A stretch of 60,098 bases of DNA from Candidatus Cryptobacteroides faecipullorum (GCA_017694885.1 JADIMH010000019.1:1-60098); one strand, 5' to 3'; shown: positions 17,077 to 26,145, counted from the stretch's first letter. Notes: a model not told the origin generated them from the sequence alone. Numbers and translations are program-made.

Positions 17077-18732
17077 ATGACCGGAAAATTCCTCGTCATA
17101 TTCATATTGATCCTTGCCCGGATGACGCAGATTCCTGCCTTTGCGTCCAAGGGCAAGGATTATTCGGAAGAACTCGAACGCCTCGATGAGATCCTGAGCA
17201 GGAAGGAAATCTATGTCCAGTATCTCAAGGACAGGATAAATATTCTGAAAAGCGTGCTGGACGAACAGGACGACCTGTCCCAGATATACGGCATCAATAT
17301 GCGGATAGCAGGCGAATTCCGGTCATACAGCCTTGATTCTACCATGGCATATCTGGGAAAGTGCAGGAGCATAGCCCTTCAGCTCGAGGACAGTGTAAAA
17401 CTTATTGAAACAGACATAGCTACGGCTGAAGAGTACACCCTCGGCGGCTACCATCTCGAGGCGCAGGCCATTCTCCATCGTCTCGAATCCGAACAGATTC
17501 CGCAGTCGCTGCGGTATCAGTATCTCAAGGCCAGGCATAATCTGGCAGGAGAACTTATGGCTTACGCCAATGATAACCGTATATTCAAGGAGCAGGCCAT
17601 TCTCCGTACCGTGTATAGGAACGCACTGCTTGCAATGGCCGGGCCCGGGACGTTCGACTGGTATATGCTGAAAATGGAGGAAGCTGTCCAGTACGGACGA
17701 TTACAGGAGGCTAAGGAATGTGCCGGAAAACTCGTAGACGTGTCGGAAGAAGGTTCCCATGAATATGCGATAGCTTGTTACCATTATCAGGACATGCTTG
17801 GTGAAAATGCCCCTCTGGAAGAAAAGATGCTCTGGCTCATACGCTCTGCATATACCGATGTGATGTGTGCGACAAAGGACTATGCATCGCTGAATTTTCT
17901 TGCATCCGATCTGTTCAGCTGCGGGGACATAGACCGTGCGTTTTCCTATACGGCGGACCATTGTATGCCCGATGCCATCTTTTTCGGAGGCAAGCTGCGC
18001 CCGTGGCAGATCGCCATGTTCTTTCCTGAGATTGGCAAGGCCTATCAGGACAAGAATACACGCTGGCAGCGGTCGATGAATGCAATGGTGACGGCCATGG
18101 CCGCCCTTATTACGGTAATGGTGGTGCTGCTTGTTTTCATTTACATGAGGCAGAGGGTTCTGGACAAGACCAGAAAGGCCCTGCAGACCTCGTATCTTGC
18201 CATCGAGCACAGGAACCAGGATCTTATAGAAGCCAACAGGAAGCTTTCCGACCTGAATGCCAAGATACTGGAGTCGGACAAGATAAAACAGGAGTATATC
18301 ACACTGTTCCTGAGCATACTCTCGGAAAACATCAACACCATCAGACAATACAAGAACCATGTCCTGAAATATATCCGCCGAGGCAATGCTGCCGATATCG
18401 TTGCGGAGATAGAGGCCCTGCCGCCGATAGATGAAGACATAACGGAGTTCTATAAAATGTTCGACACCACTTTCCTGAACCTGTATCCTGATTTTGTCGA
18501 CAAGTTCAATTCCCTGCTGGCGGAGGGGGAAGCCATAACGACCAAAGGAGACGATACTCTTACTCCGGAGCTGAGAGTATTCGCCCTGATCAAGCTGGGA
18601 ATTGCGGATTCGAGCAAAATAGCGTCCCTGCTGCATTATTCCGCAAATACGATATACAACTACAGGGCAAAGATCAAGAACAAGGCTAAGGGCGACCGGG
18701 CGGGTTTTGAGGAGGCTGTCAAAACAATTTAG
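17077..18732 (+). CDS. Membrane TPR regulator with C-terminal helix-turn-helix-like domain
   Basis: A 551-residue protein with an N-terminal signal/anchor, then about 300 residues of helical TPR-like repeats facing the periplasm (YGINMRIAGEFRSYSLDSTM, ARHNLAGELMAYANDNRIFK). One membrane helix follows (about 342-366, VTAMAALITVMVVLLVFIYM), then a coiled coil (IEANRKLSDLNAKILESDKI) and a C-terminal cytoplasmic domain. The last ~60 residues (TPELRVFALIKLGIADSSKI, then LHYSANTIYNYRAKIKNKA) look like a LuxR-type helix-turn-helix. This is the DUF6377 architecture found beside many Bacteroidetes glycan loci. Here it probably senses the periplasmic sugar and regulates the locus. It starts 17 bases after the GH3 stop, so it is likely made with it. 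Confidence 0.75.
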   Translation: MTGKFLVIFILILARMTQIPAFASKGKDYSEELERLDEILSRKEIYVQYLKDRINILKSVLDEQDDLSQIYGINMRIAGEFRSYSLDSTMAYLGKCRSIALQLEDSVKLIETDIATAEEYTLGGYHLEAQAILHRLESEQIPQSLRYQYLKARHNLAGELMAYANDNRIFKEQAILRTVYRNALLAMAGPGTFDWYMLKMEEAVQYGRLQEAKECAGKLVDVSEEGSHEYAIACYHYQDMLGENAPLEEKMLWLIRSAYTDVMCATKDYASLNFLASDLFSCGDIDRAFSYTADHCMPDAIFFGGKLRPWQIAMFFPEIGKAYQDKNTRWQRSMNAMVTAMAALITVMVVLLVFIYMRQRVLDKTRKALQTSYLAIEHRNQDLIEANRKLSDLNAKILESDKIKQEYITLFLSILSENINTIRQYKNHVLKYIRRGNAADIVAEIEALPPIDEDITEFYKMFDTTFLNLYPDFVDKFNSLLAEGEAITTKGDDTLTPELRVFALIKLGIADSSKIASLLHYSANTIYNYRAKIKNKAKGDRAGFEEAVKTI

Positions 18733-18765
18733 ACTGAAAAAGGATTCCTGTATGCTAATTTTTAC

Positions 18766-18773
18766 TATCTTTG
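18766..18773 (+). promoter_or_regulatory. Putative -7 box before the MFS/ROK genes
   Basis: TATCTTTG fits TAnnTTTG and lies 49 bases upstream of the transporter start, in the 90-base gap after the regulator gene. It suggests a separate promoter for transporter and kinase. Confidence 0.45.
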
Positions 18774-18822
18774 GCTGATTTTTCAACGGACCATAATAAT
18801 TATTAACATAAATCGAATTAAA

Positions 18823-20103
18823 ATGTCTAAGAAAAACAGCAATGTCCTGGCCATCGCGATCATGTTCTTCCTCTTTGCGATGATTTCATTCGTGACAGGA
18901 CTCCAGAACCCGATGGGGGTCATCGTTAAATCTCAGTTCGGGGCGACCAACGCCATGTCCCAGCTCGGTAACCTTGCAAACTTTATCGCCTATGCCTTTA
19001 TGGGGCTCCCTGCAGGTTTTATCCTCAAGAAATACGGTTATAAGATCACGGCCCTTGCCGCAGTTGCAGTCGGATTCATCGGGGTGGGCATCTCGTTCCT
19101 TTCAGGTATAGCTGAAAGCTTCGCCGTATATCTTACAGGCGCCTTCGTGTCAGGATTCTCGATGTGTATGCTCAACACTGTGGTCAACCCGATGCTCAAC
19201 ACCCTTGGCGGCGGCGGAAACAAAGGTAACCAGCTCATTCAGTTCGGCGGTTCGCTCAATTCGCTCGCAGCTACCATCTGCCCTGTCCTTGTAGGTTATC
19301 TTATCGGTGAGGTCACTTCGGAAACAGCCATCAGCGATGCCAACCCTGCACTGTTCATCGCAATGGGCGTATTCGCACTCGCTTTCGTAATCATTCTCTT
19401 CTCTAAAATACCGGAGCCTGAGCTCGAAGCCGCAAAATCTTCCAGACAGCCGCAGGAAAGCACGATGGAGAGCGTGTCCAAGGCCCTTTCGCACAAGAAC
19501 CTCGTATTCGGTGTCATCGCCATTTTCCTTTATGTCGGCATCGAGGTAGGCATCCCTAACATTGCCAACCTTTACATGACTTCTCCTGAAGTGGGCATTT
19601 CTGCCGGAGTCGCCGGAACCGTAGTCGGAATGTACTGGCTGCTTATGCTTTGCGGCCGTCTTCTGGGCGGAGTAATCGGAGGCAAGGTTTCCAGCAAGGT
19701 GATGATGACCGTGGTAAGTACGGTTGCGATCGTCTTCATCCTCATCGGCATGTTCCTTCCGGAGACATTCGTCAAATTCCCTGCAATCAGTTCCGACCTT
19801 TCATTCAGCATGGTGGACATCCCTCTTGGTGTTGTGTTCTTTGTCCTCTGCGGACTCTGCACTTCTGTCATGTGGGGCGCGATCTTCAACCTTGCAGTCG
19901 AAGGTCTCGGCAAATATACTTCAATCGCTTCCGGCCTTTTCATGGTAATGGTATGCGGCGGCGGAGTCCTTCCTGTCATCCAGGGTGCGATTGCAGACAA
20001 AGCCGGCTTCATCGACAGCTACTGGGTGCTTGTAATAGCACTGGCATACCTGCTCGTATTCGCCGTTTCCCTTTCCAAGCCTTCTGTAAAATCCGAGAAA
20101 TAA
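18823..20103 (+). CDS. MFS sugar:H+ symporter (FucP/glucose-galactose type)
   Basis: A 426-residue protein with about 12 hydrophobic segments. The N-terminal FVTGLQNPMGVIVKSQFG, GLPAGFILKKYGYK and GFSMCMLNTVVNPMLN segments are typical of the FHS (fucose/glucose/N-acetylglucosamine:H+ symporter) branch of the major facilitator superfamily. It would carry a free sugar, most plausibly glucose freed by the GH3 enzyme, across the inner membrane. It lies 13 bases before a ROK-family sugar kinase, a common pairing. A close paralogue is encoded at 21197-22444 on the other side of the kinase. Confidence 0.85.
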   Translation: MSKKNSNVLAIAIMFFLFAMISFVTGLQNPMGVIVKSQFGATNAMSQLGNLANFIAYAFMGLPAGFILKKYGYKITALAAVAVGFIGVGISFLSGIAESFAVYLTGAFVSGFSMCMLNTVVNPMLNTLGGGGNKGNQLIQFGGSLNSLAATICPVLVGYLIGEVTSETAISDANPALFIAMGVFALAFVIILFSKIPEPELEAAKSSRQPQESTMESVSKALSHKNLVFGVIAIFLYVGIEVGIPNIANLYMTSPEVGISAGVAGTVVGMYWLLMLCGRLLGGVIGGKVSSKVMMTVVSTVAIVFILIGMFLPETFVKFPAISSDLSFSMVDIPLGVVFFVLCGLCTSVMWGAIFNLAVEGLGKYTSIASGLFMVMVCGGGVLPVIQGAIADKAGFIDSYWVLVIALAYLLVFAVSLSKPSVKSEK

Positions 20104-20116
20104 TCTTATCTGAATC

Positions 20117-21085
20117 ATGAATACATTAGAAAAACCATATGTAGTCGGGATCGACATCGGAGGCCAGACGTCTAAAATGGGTATTGTGGATATGCGCGGA
20201 CAGGTCCTTGCGCAGACTGTTATCCGCACGGACACCCATGATGATGTGAACATGTATATCGATGACCTGTCCGCCGCGCTGGAGAAGATCATATCCGAGT
20301 CGGATTCCGAAGGCAAGATCAGAGGTATCGGAGTCGGCGCCCCTAATGCCAACTATTATACCGGCAACATCGAGAGCGCCGTGAATATCGTATGGGGCGG
20401 AAACAAGACCATACCGTTCGCCAAACTTCTCAGCGAGAGGACGAACGGACTCCCTGTAGCCCTTACCAACGATGCCAATGCAGCAGCCGTAGGCGAGATG
20501 ACCTATGGCGCCGCGAGGGGAATGAAGAACTTCATAATGATCACTCTCGGAACAGGTGTCGGAAGCGGGATCGTAATAAACGGAGAAGTCGTTTATGGTC
20601 ATGACGGTTTTGCCGGGGAGCTCGGCCACACATGTGCCGTAAGGCATAACGGACGTCTGTGCAACTGCGGAAAGACAGGATGCCTCGAGACCTACGCTTC
20701 GGCGACCGGAGTCGCACGCACCGCACGCGAATGGCTCGAGATGAGCGACGAGCCGTCTTCTCTCAGAAGCCTTGACGTCATTTCTTCCAAGGATGTCTAC
20801 GATGCTGCTAAGGAAGGGGACAGGCTGGCCCTGAAGATATTCGAGTTCACGGGAAAGGTTCTCGGAGAATCATTCGCTGATTTCGTGGCATTCAGCGCAC
20901 CTGAGGCGATAGTGCTTTTCGGAGGCCTTGCCAGAGCTAAAGAATATCTGTATCAGCCGATTATGGATTCTATGAATGCCAATCTCCTGCCTTTGTGGAA
21001 AAACAAGATAAAGATAGTCTTCTCTCAGCTCAAGGAGTCAGATGCCGCCATCCTCGGCGCTTCCGCCCTTGCATGGGAACTCTGA
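20117..21085 (+). CDS. ROK-family sugar kinase (probable glucokinase)
   Basis: A 322-residue protein. The ATP phosphate-binding motif is GIDIGGQTSKMG (about 12-23), and the catalytic Asp is in LTNDANAAAVGE. The glycine-rich GTGVGSGIVI segment follows. Zinc is bound by His in GELGHTCAV and the CNCGKTGCLET cysteines, which is the ROK signature. The full set supports an active glucokinase-like enzyme rather than a ROK repressor, as there is no N-terminal helix-turn-helix. It is encoded between two sugar transporters and downstream of the beta-glucan locus, so glucose is the likely substrate. Manno- or N-acetyl-sugars are not excluded. Confidence 0.9.
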   Translation: MNTLEKPYVVGIDIGGQTSKMGIVDMRGQVLAQTVIRTDTHDDVNMYIDDLSAALEKIISESDSEGKIRGIGVGAPNANYYTGNIESAVNIVWGGNKTIPFAKLLSERTNGLPVALTNDANAAAVGEMTYGAARGMKNFIMITLGTGVGSGIVINGEVVYGHDGFAGELGHTCAVRHNGRLCNCGKTGCLETYASATGVARTAREWLEMSDEPSSLRSLDVISSKDVYDAAKEGDRLALKIFEFTGKVLGESFADFVAFSAPEAIVLFGGLARAKEYLYQPIMDSMNANLLPLWKNKIKIVFSQLKESDAAILGASALAWEL

Positions 21086-21104
21086 TCTGAATTCTGAAGA
21101 AAGA

Positions 21105-21141
21105 AAAACCTGTCAAAGAGACAACTTTGACAGGTTTTTTT
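21105..21141 (+). terminator. Strong intrinsic terminator after the ROK kinase
   Basis: Perfect 12-base arms aacctgtcaaag (21107-21118) and ctttgacaggtt (21125-21136) with a 6-base loop, followed by a run of T to 21141. It ends the transporter-kinase transcript 20 bases after the kinase stop. Confidence 0.9.
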
Positions 21142-21142
21142 A

Positions 21143-21150
21143 TAACTTTG
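21143..21150 (+). promoter_or_regulatory. Putative -7 box before the second MFS gene
   Basis: TAACTTTG matches TAnnTTTG immediately after the terminator and 46 bases before the second transporter gene. This fits independent expression of that gene. Confidence 0.45.
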
Positions 21151-21196
21151 GAATCTGACGTTGTATCCCTGAATTATAAACTTAAACCAATCTTTA

Positions 21197-22444
21197 ATGG
21201 ACAGAAGAAAATACATTCCGGTGATTCTGATAATGTTCATCCTGTTCTTCATGATCGCTTTCGTGACAGGACTCCAGAATCCGTTGGGAGTGATAGTGAA
21301 ATTCCAGTTCGGCCTGAGCAATTGGGCCTCCCAGTTAGGAAATTTCCTGAATTTCATGGCTTATGCCCTCATGGGGCTTCCTGCCGGGTATATCCTCGGC
21401 AAGTACGGATATAAGATATCTTCCCTCATAGCGGTCGGGATAGGTTTCACAGGGGTGGGACTGTTGTTCATTTCCGGAATTACGGCCAGTTTCTGGGTTT
21501 ATCTTCTCGGTGCCTTTATCGCCGGATTCTCGATGTGTATGCTTAATGCCGTGGTCAATCCGATGCTCAATTCGATAGGAGGCGGAGGAAACAGGGGAAA
21601 CCAGCTCATCCAGGTGGGAGGATCCTTCAATTCGCTTGCCGCCACAGTAATACCTTTTGTCGTAGGCTGGCTTATGGGAAGGCATTCCAGCCATACCATC
21701 AAGGATGCTGATCCGGTTTTTTTCGCCATTATGGCAATATTCCTGATAGCATTCGTCATTATCTTCTTCACCAGCATTCCTGAACCGGAGCACGGCGTTT
21801 CCGGAAAGCAGAGGCTTCTGCCGGCAAAGGGGCAGGTCAGCTATCTTTCCTTCAGGCATTTTACATTGGGAGCCATCGCGATTTTCCTTTATGTGGGGGT
21901 AGAGATCAGCATTGCGAATTCCGCGAATATCTATCTTATCCACGATATGGGGATACATCCGCTCAAGGCCGGAATCATCGTAAGTTCGTATTGGCTTTGC
22001 ATGTTTATCGGCAGGGCGATCGGTGGATACTATGGAGCCCGTTTCTCCAGTCATGACATGCTTTCCTTTGCAGCCTTCGGGGCTCTTTCCCTTATCGTGA
22101 TGTCCATATTCACTCCGTCCAAGATCGTGTTCGTATTCGGGCGTTACGGCACCGATATTCCTGTGAATGTCCTTTTCCTGATTCTGTGCGGACTGTTCAC
22201 TTCGGTGATGTGGGGCGCCATTTTCAATCTTGCAATGGACGGGCTCGGAAAATACACGGCCGAGGCTTCAGGTTTCTTCATGCTGATGGTCTGCGGAGGC
22301 GGTATCATTCCTATGCTTCAGGGTCTGCTTGCTGACCTCGTAGGATTCCTCAATTCCCTGTGGCTGATATTCGCCTGCCTGGCGTTCATACTCTATTATG
22401 CTTCGGCCGGCTATAAGAATGTCAATAAAAAGATACCGGTCTAA
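21197..22444 (+). CDS. Second MFS sugar symporter, paralogue of the first
   Basis: A 415-residue protein with about 12 membrane segments. It shares long stretches with the transporter at 18823-20103 (FVTGLQNP, GLPAGYILGKYGYK, GFSMCMLN, VNPMLNSIGGGGN, TSVMWGAIFNLA), so the two arose by duplication. The loop after transmembrane helix 6 is shorter and different, and no kinase gene follows it. It may differ in affinity or sugar, or act under another condition. Its TAA stop overlaps the stop of the opposite-strand carboxypeptidase gene (shared CTAA), so the two genes converge with no space for a terminator. Confidence 0.85.
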   Translation: MDRRKYIPVILIMFILFFMIAFVTGLQNPLGVIVKFQFGLSNWASQLGNFLNFMAYALMGLPAGYILGKYGYKISSLIAVGIGFTGVGLLFISGITASFWVYLLGAFIAGFSMCMLNAVVNPMLNSIGGGGNRGNQLIQVGGSFNSLAATVIPFVVGWLMGRHSSHTIKDADPVFFAIMAIFLIAFVIIFFTSIPEPEHGVSGKQRLLPAKGQVSYLSFRHFTLGAIAIFLYVGVEISIANSANIYLIHDMGIHPLKAGIIVSSYWLCMFIGRAIGGYYGARFSSHDMLSFAAFGALSLIVMSIFTPSKIVFVFGRYGTDIPVNVLFLILCGLFTSVMWGAIFNLAMDGLGKYTAEASGFFMLMVCGGGIIPMLQGLLADLVGFLNSLWLIFACLAFILYYASAGYKNVNKKIPV

Positions 22445-23961
22445 TTTCTTTCGGCCATCAGATATATCATCCTGTCGAGGAATTTCTGCAGACGGGATGA
22501 AGGTCCGAAATAGTTGTTTACCATTATTGAGAAAACGATAGTGTCATCCCGGCTGCCTTCAGTCGGGATGATGTATCCGCAGTAGCATTTGACGCCGGTC
22601 ATCGATCCGCTTTTCATTCTTATGCGGGCCTTGACTGCGGAAGGGTATTCCCTCATGTTGTATAAGAGAGTGCCGGGACCGCCGGGTTGCGGCAGGCTTT
22701 CGACATAGGTCCCGAAAGCGGGAGAATCCATCATGGCTTTAAGGAAACCGCACATGAATTCAGGCGATATGCCGTTCAGCCTTGACAGTCCGCTGCCGTC
22801 TACTATGTGGCTGCCGTCCGAAGGGCAGACGCCGATTTCTTCCAGAAGGCTTCCGACGGCTTCTCTTGCAGAATCATAGTCTCCTTTCCCGCAATATTCT
22901 TTACCTAGTGTCTTGAACAGGGTTTCCGCATACAGGTTGTTGCTTTCATGGTTGGTTTCTCCGGCTATGGCAGAAAGTTCCGGAGAGAAAGTCTTGCCGA
23001 TCGCGGTTATGCCGTCCTGCGGAGCCATGTGGCCTTCAATGCCGAAAACAGGCCCGAGATCCGCCGCTTTTCCGGTACATTCCACCCCGCACTCTGAAAG
23101 GTATTTCCGGAAATGCCAGGCACAGGTGTATGCAGGAAACTTGTTTGACACCTGTTCTGTCCGGGTCTTCCGGTCTATGGCATAAGTCCCCCTCATTTCT
23201 CCTTCAGGAGCAAAAGAAGATGTGAAAAGATACAGGGTATTTCCTGTGCCGGGTTTTCCTGTGGTGCAGGAGAACCTGTAGTTCATCCATGGCAATTCCG
23301 GATATCCCGTCTTGACCGTCAGCGGCCTGCCAGGGGCATCTCCCGGAGTGACGTTTATATTCTGCATATTTTCGTTGAAAGACAGTCCGCATACCCCGGT
23401 GCCGTAATATGTGCCTATATCGTTCCACTGCCAGGAGTCGATTTCGGCAATCCTGTCAAAGAACCTGTCGTCCCCTATGATGTTCCCGTCTATGCGGACT
23501 ATGCCGGCTTCGGACAGCATTCCGAGCCACGCTCCGAATACATTTTCCACGGGCTCTGCAATCCGGTTTCTGGAACCCAGGACAGGATCTCCGCCTCCCA
23601 GGATATACAGGTCTCCGTGGAGTACGCCGTCCGATATGGTTCCGGTGTATCCTATTCCGGTTTCGAACCTGTAGTCGGGACCCAGGGAATGCAGGGCAAG
23701 GCCTGTCGTGACTGTTTTCAGCGTAGATGCCGGAATCAGCATTTTCCTGCTGCCGGAGCAGGCAACGGTATCTCCGGAGACCTTGACTGCGAATACGGCC
23801 GCGGAAGCGCTTCCGAGCCATTCCATTTCTGTATTACGGGTGAAATAATCCTGAGGGGATATGCCGCTTGACTGATCATGTTCCTGTGCCGTGCCCCATA
23901 TGGCGGGAAACACGGCCAGGACCTGGATTATTATAGCGGAACGGAGAGGCTTCATATGCAT
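22441..23961 (-). CDS. dacB: D-alanyl-D-alanine carboxypeptidase/endopeptidase (PBP4, peptidase S13)
   Basis: A 506-residue exported protein with a signal peptide ending near GTAQ (numbering from ATG at 23961; ATG at 23955 is equally possible). The three active-site motifs of class C penicillin-binding proteins are present: SxxK as Ser79-Thr-Leu-Lys82 (PASTLKTV), SxN in HESNNLYAETLF, and KSG in MKSGSMTG near the end. The large insertion between the first two motifs is typical of the S13 family. It trims or cuts peptidoglycan peptides in the periplasm. The gene is transcribed toward the MFS gene and divergently from galE. Confidence 0.9.
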   Translation of the reverse strand: MHMKPLRSAIIIQVLAVFPAIWGTAQEHDQSSGISPQDYFTRNTEMEWLGSASAAVFAVKVSGDTVACSGSRKMLIPASTLKTVTTGLALHSLGPDYRFETGIGYTGTISDGVLHGDLYILGGGDPVLGSRNRIAEPVENVFGAWLGMLSEAGIVRIDGNIIGDDRFFDRIAEIDSWQWNDIGTYYGTGVCGLSFNENMQNINVTPGDAPGRPLTVKTGYPELPWMNYRFSCTTGKPGTGNTLYLFTSSFAPEGEMRGTYAIDRKTRTEQVSNKFPAYTCAWHFRKYLSECGVECTGKAADLGPVFGIEGHMAPQDGITAIGKTFSPELSAIAGETNHESNNLYAETLFKTLGKEYCGKGDYDSAREAVGSLLEEIGVCPSDGSHIVDGSGLSRLNGISPEFMCGFLKAMMDSPAFGTYVESLPQPGGPGTLLYNMREYPSAVKARIRMKSGSMTGVKCYCGYIIPTEGSRDDTIVFSIMVNNYFGPSSRLQKFLDRMIYLMAERN

Positions 23962-23969
23962 ATTTTTTA

Positions 23970-23977
23970 TATCTTTG
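23970..23977 (+). promoter_or_regulatory. Putative -7 box for galE
   Basis: TATCTTTG matches TAnnTTTG, 45 bases upstream of the galE start in the short divergent gap. Confidence 0.5.
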
Positions 23978-24021
23978 TCAGGTTTGCGAGCAAATTTACA
24001 ATATTAAATATTTTTTGAATT

Positions 24022-25095
24022 ATGTCAAAACGTGTTTTGGTTTCCGGCGGAGCCGGTTATATCGGCAGCCATGTCTCGGTCGAGCTTATCCAGGCAGGAT
24101 ATGATGTAGTCGTAGCGGACAACATGTCCAACTGTGACATGACATGCTTTGAAGGTGTAAAGAAAATAACCGGCAGGAATGACATCCCGTTCGAGAAAAT
24201 CGACTGCTGCGATTATGAGTCCGTCAGCAAGCTCTTCTCGGATTTCAGAATAGACGCCGTCATACATTTTGCCGCGTTCAAGGCAGTAGGTGAGTCTGTC
24301 GCAGAGCCTGTCAAGTATTATAAGAACAACCTGATGTCTTTCCTCAATATCCTGGACGCCGCCAAGGAGCACGGGGGATGCAACGTCCTGTTTTCGTCTT
24401 CGGCTACCGTATACGGGGAGACCGACAAACTGCCTGTCACAGAAAAGTCGGAACGCCAGCCGGCGACCTCGCCGTATGGAAATACGAAGCAGATATGCGA
24501 GGATATACTCAGGGATACGGTAGCGGCTACCGCGGCCTATGGTGCCGAAGTCATGCCGGGCCTTGACAGGCAAGGTCCCGTCAAGGGTATAGCCCTGAGA
24601 TATTTCAACCCTATCGGGGCACATCCTTCAGCCCTCATAGGCGAGCTTCCTCGCGGGGTTCCGAACAACCTTGTCCCTTATATCACCCAGACTGCTGCCG
24701 GAAAACGTGAGTGTCTGAGCATTTTCGGCAATGATTACCCTACTCCTGACGGAACCTGCCTGCGGGATTACATAGACATCGTAGACCTGGCGAAGGCGCA
24801 TGTCGCTGCAGTGGCAAGAATGCTCGACGGCAAGATGGAGGAAGATTATGAAATCTACAACATCGGAACAGGCAGGCCGGTTTCAGTTCTTGAACTTGTC
24901 ACTACTTTCGAGAAAGTCAACCATCTCAAACTGAACTATAAGTTCGCCCCCCGCCGTGCCGGTGATGTGACTGCCATCTGGGCTGACCCTACGCTCGCGG
25001 AGGAAAAGCTCGGATGGAAAGCCGGACGTACCATCGACCAGACCCTCGAGTCAGCCTGGAAGTGGGAGTGCCATCTTAAAGAAACTTCCAAATAG
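24022..25095 (+). CDS. galE: UDP-glucose 4-epimerase
   Basis: A 357-residue protein with the NAD-binding Rossmann motif GGAGYIGSH (9-17), the catalytic Ser/Thr region FSSSATVYG (124-132) and the Tyr152xxxLys156 pair (SPYGNTK). Further GalE features are FAAFKAVGES (83-92), LRYFNPIGAHPS, and DGTCLRDYIDIVDLAKAH near 240-260. It interconverts UDP-glucose and UDP-galactose for the Leloir pathway and for envelope glycans. Length and motifs are standard. A radical SAM gene starts 2 bases after its stop, so the two are probably one operon. Confidence 0.95.
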   Translation: MSKRVLVSGGAGYIGSHVSVELIQAGYDVVVADNMSNCDMTCFEGVKKITGRNDIPFEKIDCCDYESVSKLFSDFRIDAVIHFAAFKAVGESVAEPVKYYKNNLMSFLNILDAAKEHGGCNVLFSSSATVYGETDKLPVTEKSERQPATSPYGNTKQICEDILRDTVAATAAYGAEVMPGLDRQGPVKGIALRYFNPIGAHPSALIGELPRGVPNNLVPYITQTAAGKRECLSIFGNDYPTPDGTCLRDYIDIVDLAKAHVAAVARMLDGKMEEDYEIYNIGTGRPVSVLELVTTFEKVNHLKLNYKFAPRRAGDVTAIWADPTLAEEKLGWKAGRTIDQTLESAWKWECHLKETSK

Positions 25096-25097
25096 AC

Positions 25098-26090
25098 ATG
25101 CTGGATTTTCCCGAAGGCAAGAGATACAATTCCTTTGTCGGATATTTCAGGAAAACATATGGTGAACGCCTGCAGAAGATAGTCATCGATGCAGGCTTCA
25201 CTTGTCCTAACAGGGACGGGACAGCGGGGCGCGGAGGCTGCACCTACTGCGACAATGCCGCTTTCCACCCGGCCTACAGTTCTGCCGGAAAGCCCATCCG
25301 GGACCAGATAGACGAGGGAATAGAATTCCACAGGGTGAGATATCGCAGAGCTTCGCATTATCTGGCCTATTTCCAGTCGTTTTCCAATACCTATGCTTCT
25401 CTGGAGCGTCTTCAGTCCCTTTATATGGAGGCTCTTTCCCATCCTCTTACGGTCGGAATAGTGATAGGGACGAGGCCGGACTGTGTGGACGGAAGGAAAC
25501 TGGACTGGCTTGCATCTCTGGCCTGCGGCACGGCATTGCCCGGATGGTCCCGCACAGTCGGAGGAAAAGAGCGGAAGGCCCCGATCGTCATAATCGAGTA
25601 CGGTATAGAATCATGTTATGACCGCACCTTGGAGAGAATTAACCGCGGACACGACTTCGAATGTGCCCGCAGGGCAGTGGAAATGACGGCGGAAAGGGGG
25701 ATCGATACCGGGGCGCATTTCATTTTGGGGCTGCCTGGAGAGACAAGGGAGATGATGCTGGAGGAAACCTCCCTGATCAACGCTCTGCCGCTCCGGTCAG
25801 TAAAATTCCATCAACTGCAGATTGTCAGGGGTACACGGATGGAGAAAGAATATGCCGCCTGTCCGGAAGATTTCGCGAAATTTACCCTTGACGGATATAT
25901 CGGCTTTTTTACAGACATGCTGGAACGCCTGCGTCCTGACCTTTATATAGAAAGGTTTGCCGGGGAGGTGCCGCCGCGGTTCGTAAATGAAACTCCTTGG
26001 GGGCTGATCCGTAATGCCGGACTTCTCCGCCTTCTCGACGAGAGCCTTGAAGAACGGGATACCTGGCAGGGACGGCTGTTAAAACCATAA
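25098..26090 (+). CDS. Radical SAM protein, TIGR01212/YhcC-like
   Basis: A 330-residue protein. The iron-sulfur ligands are Cys36, Cys48 and Cys51 in TCPNRDGTAGRGGCTYC, the wide spacing typical of the YhcC/TIGR01212 subgroup of radical SAM enzymes. Further motifs are GTRPDCVD and IIEYGIESCYDRTLERINRG, and a glycine-rich HFILGLPGETREMM follows. The family is widespread but its reaction is not firmly established; tRNA or cofactor modification is often suggested. It is probably co-transcribed with galE without an evident functional link. Confidence 0.85.
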   Translation: MLDFPEGKRYNSFVGYFRKTYGERLQKIVIDAGFTCPNRDGTAGRGGCTYCDNAAFHPAYSSAGKPIRDQIDEGIEFHRVRYRRASHYLAYFQSFSNTYASLERLQSLYMEALSHPLTVGIVIGTRPDCVDGRKLDWLASLACGTALPGWSRTVGGKERKAPIVIIEYGIESCYDRTLERINRGHDFECARRAVEMTAERGIDTGAHFILGLPGETREMMLEETSLINALPLRSVKFHQLQIVRGTRMEKEYAACPEDFAKFTLDGYIGFFTDMLERLRPDLYIERFAGEVPPRFVNETPWGLIRNAGLLRLLDESLEERDTWQGRLLKP

Positions 26091-26094
26091 TAAA

Positions 26095-26127
26095 TTTGTG
26101 GAAATAAGACAATAATTCTTATATTTG
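26095..26127 (+). promoter_or_regulatory. Bacteroidetes-type promoter for guaB
   Basis: A -33 element TTTG (26095-26098) and a -7 box TATATTTG (26120-26127) are separated by 21 bases, close to the consensus spacing of about 19-20. The start codon of guaB follows at 26146, giving a leader of about 10-15 bases. This is the best promoter match in the window. Confidence 0.65.
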
Positions 26128-26145
26128 CGTGCAAAATTATTTGCG

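Noticed and set aside
12427..18786. Long minus-strand open frames at 12427-13098, 15521-16468 and 17701-18786
   Set aside because: They lie opposite strongly recognised GH30, GH3 and regulator genes and read as low-information, Arg/His/Val-rich sequence without motifs; they are open by chance in moderately GC-rich DNA.
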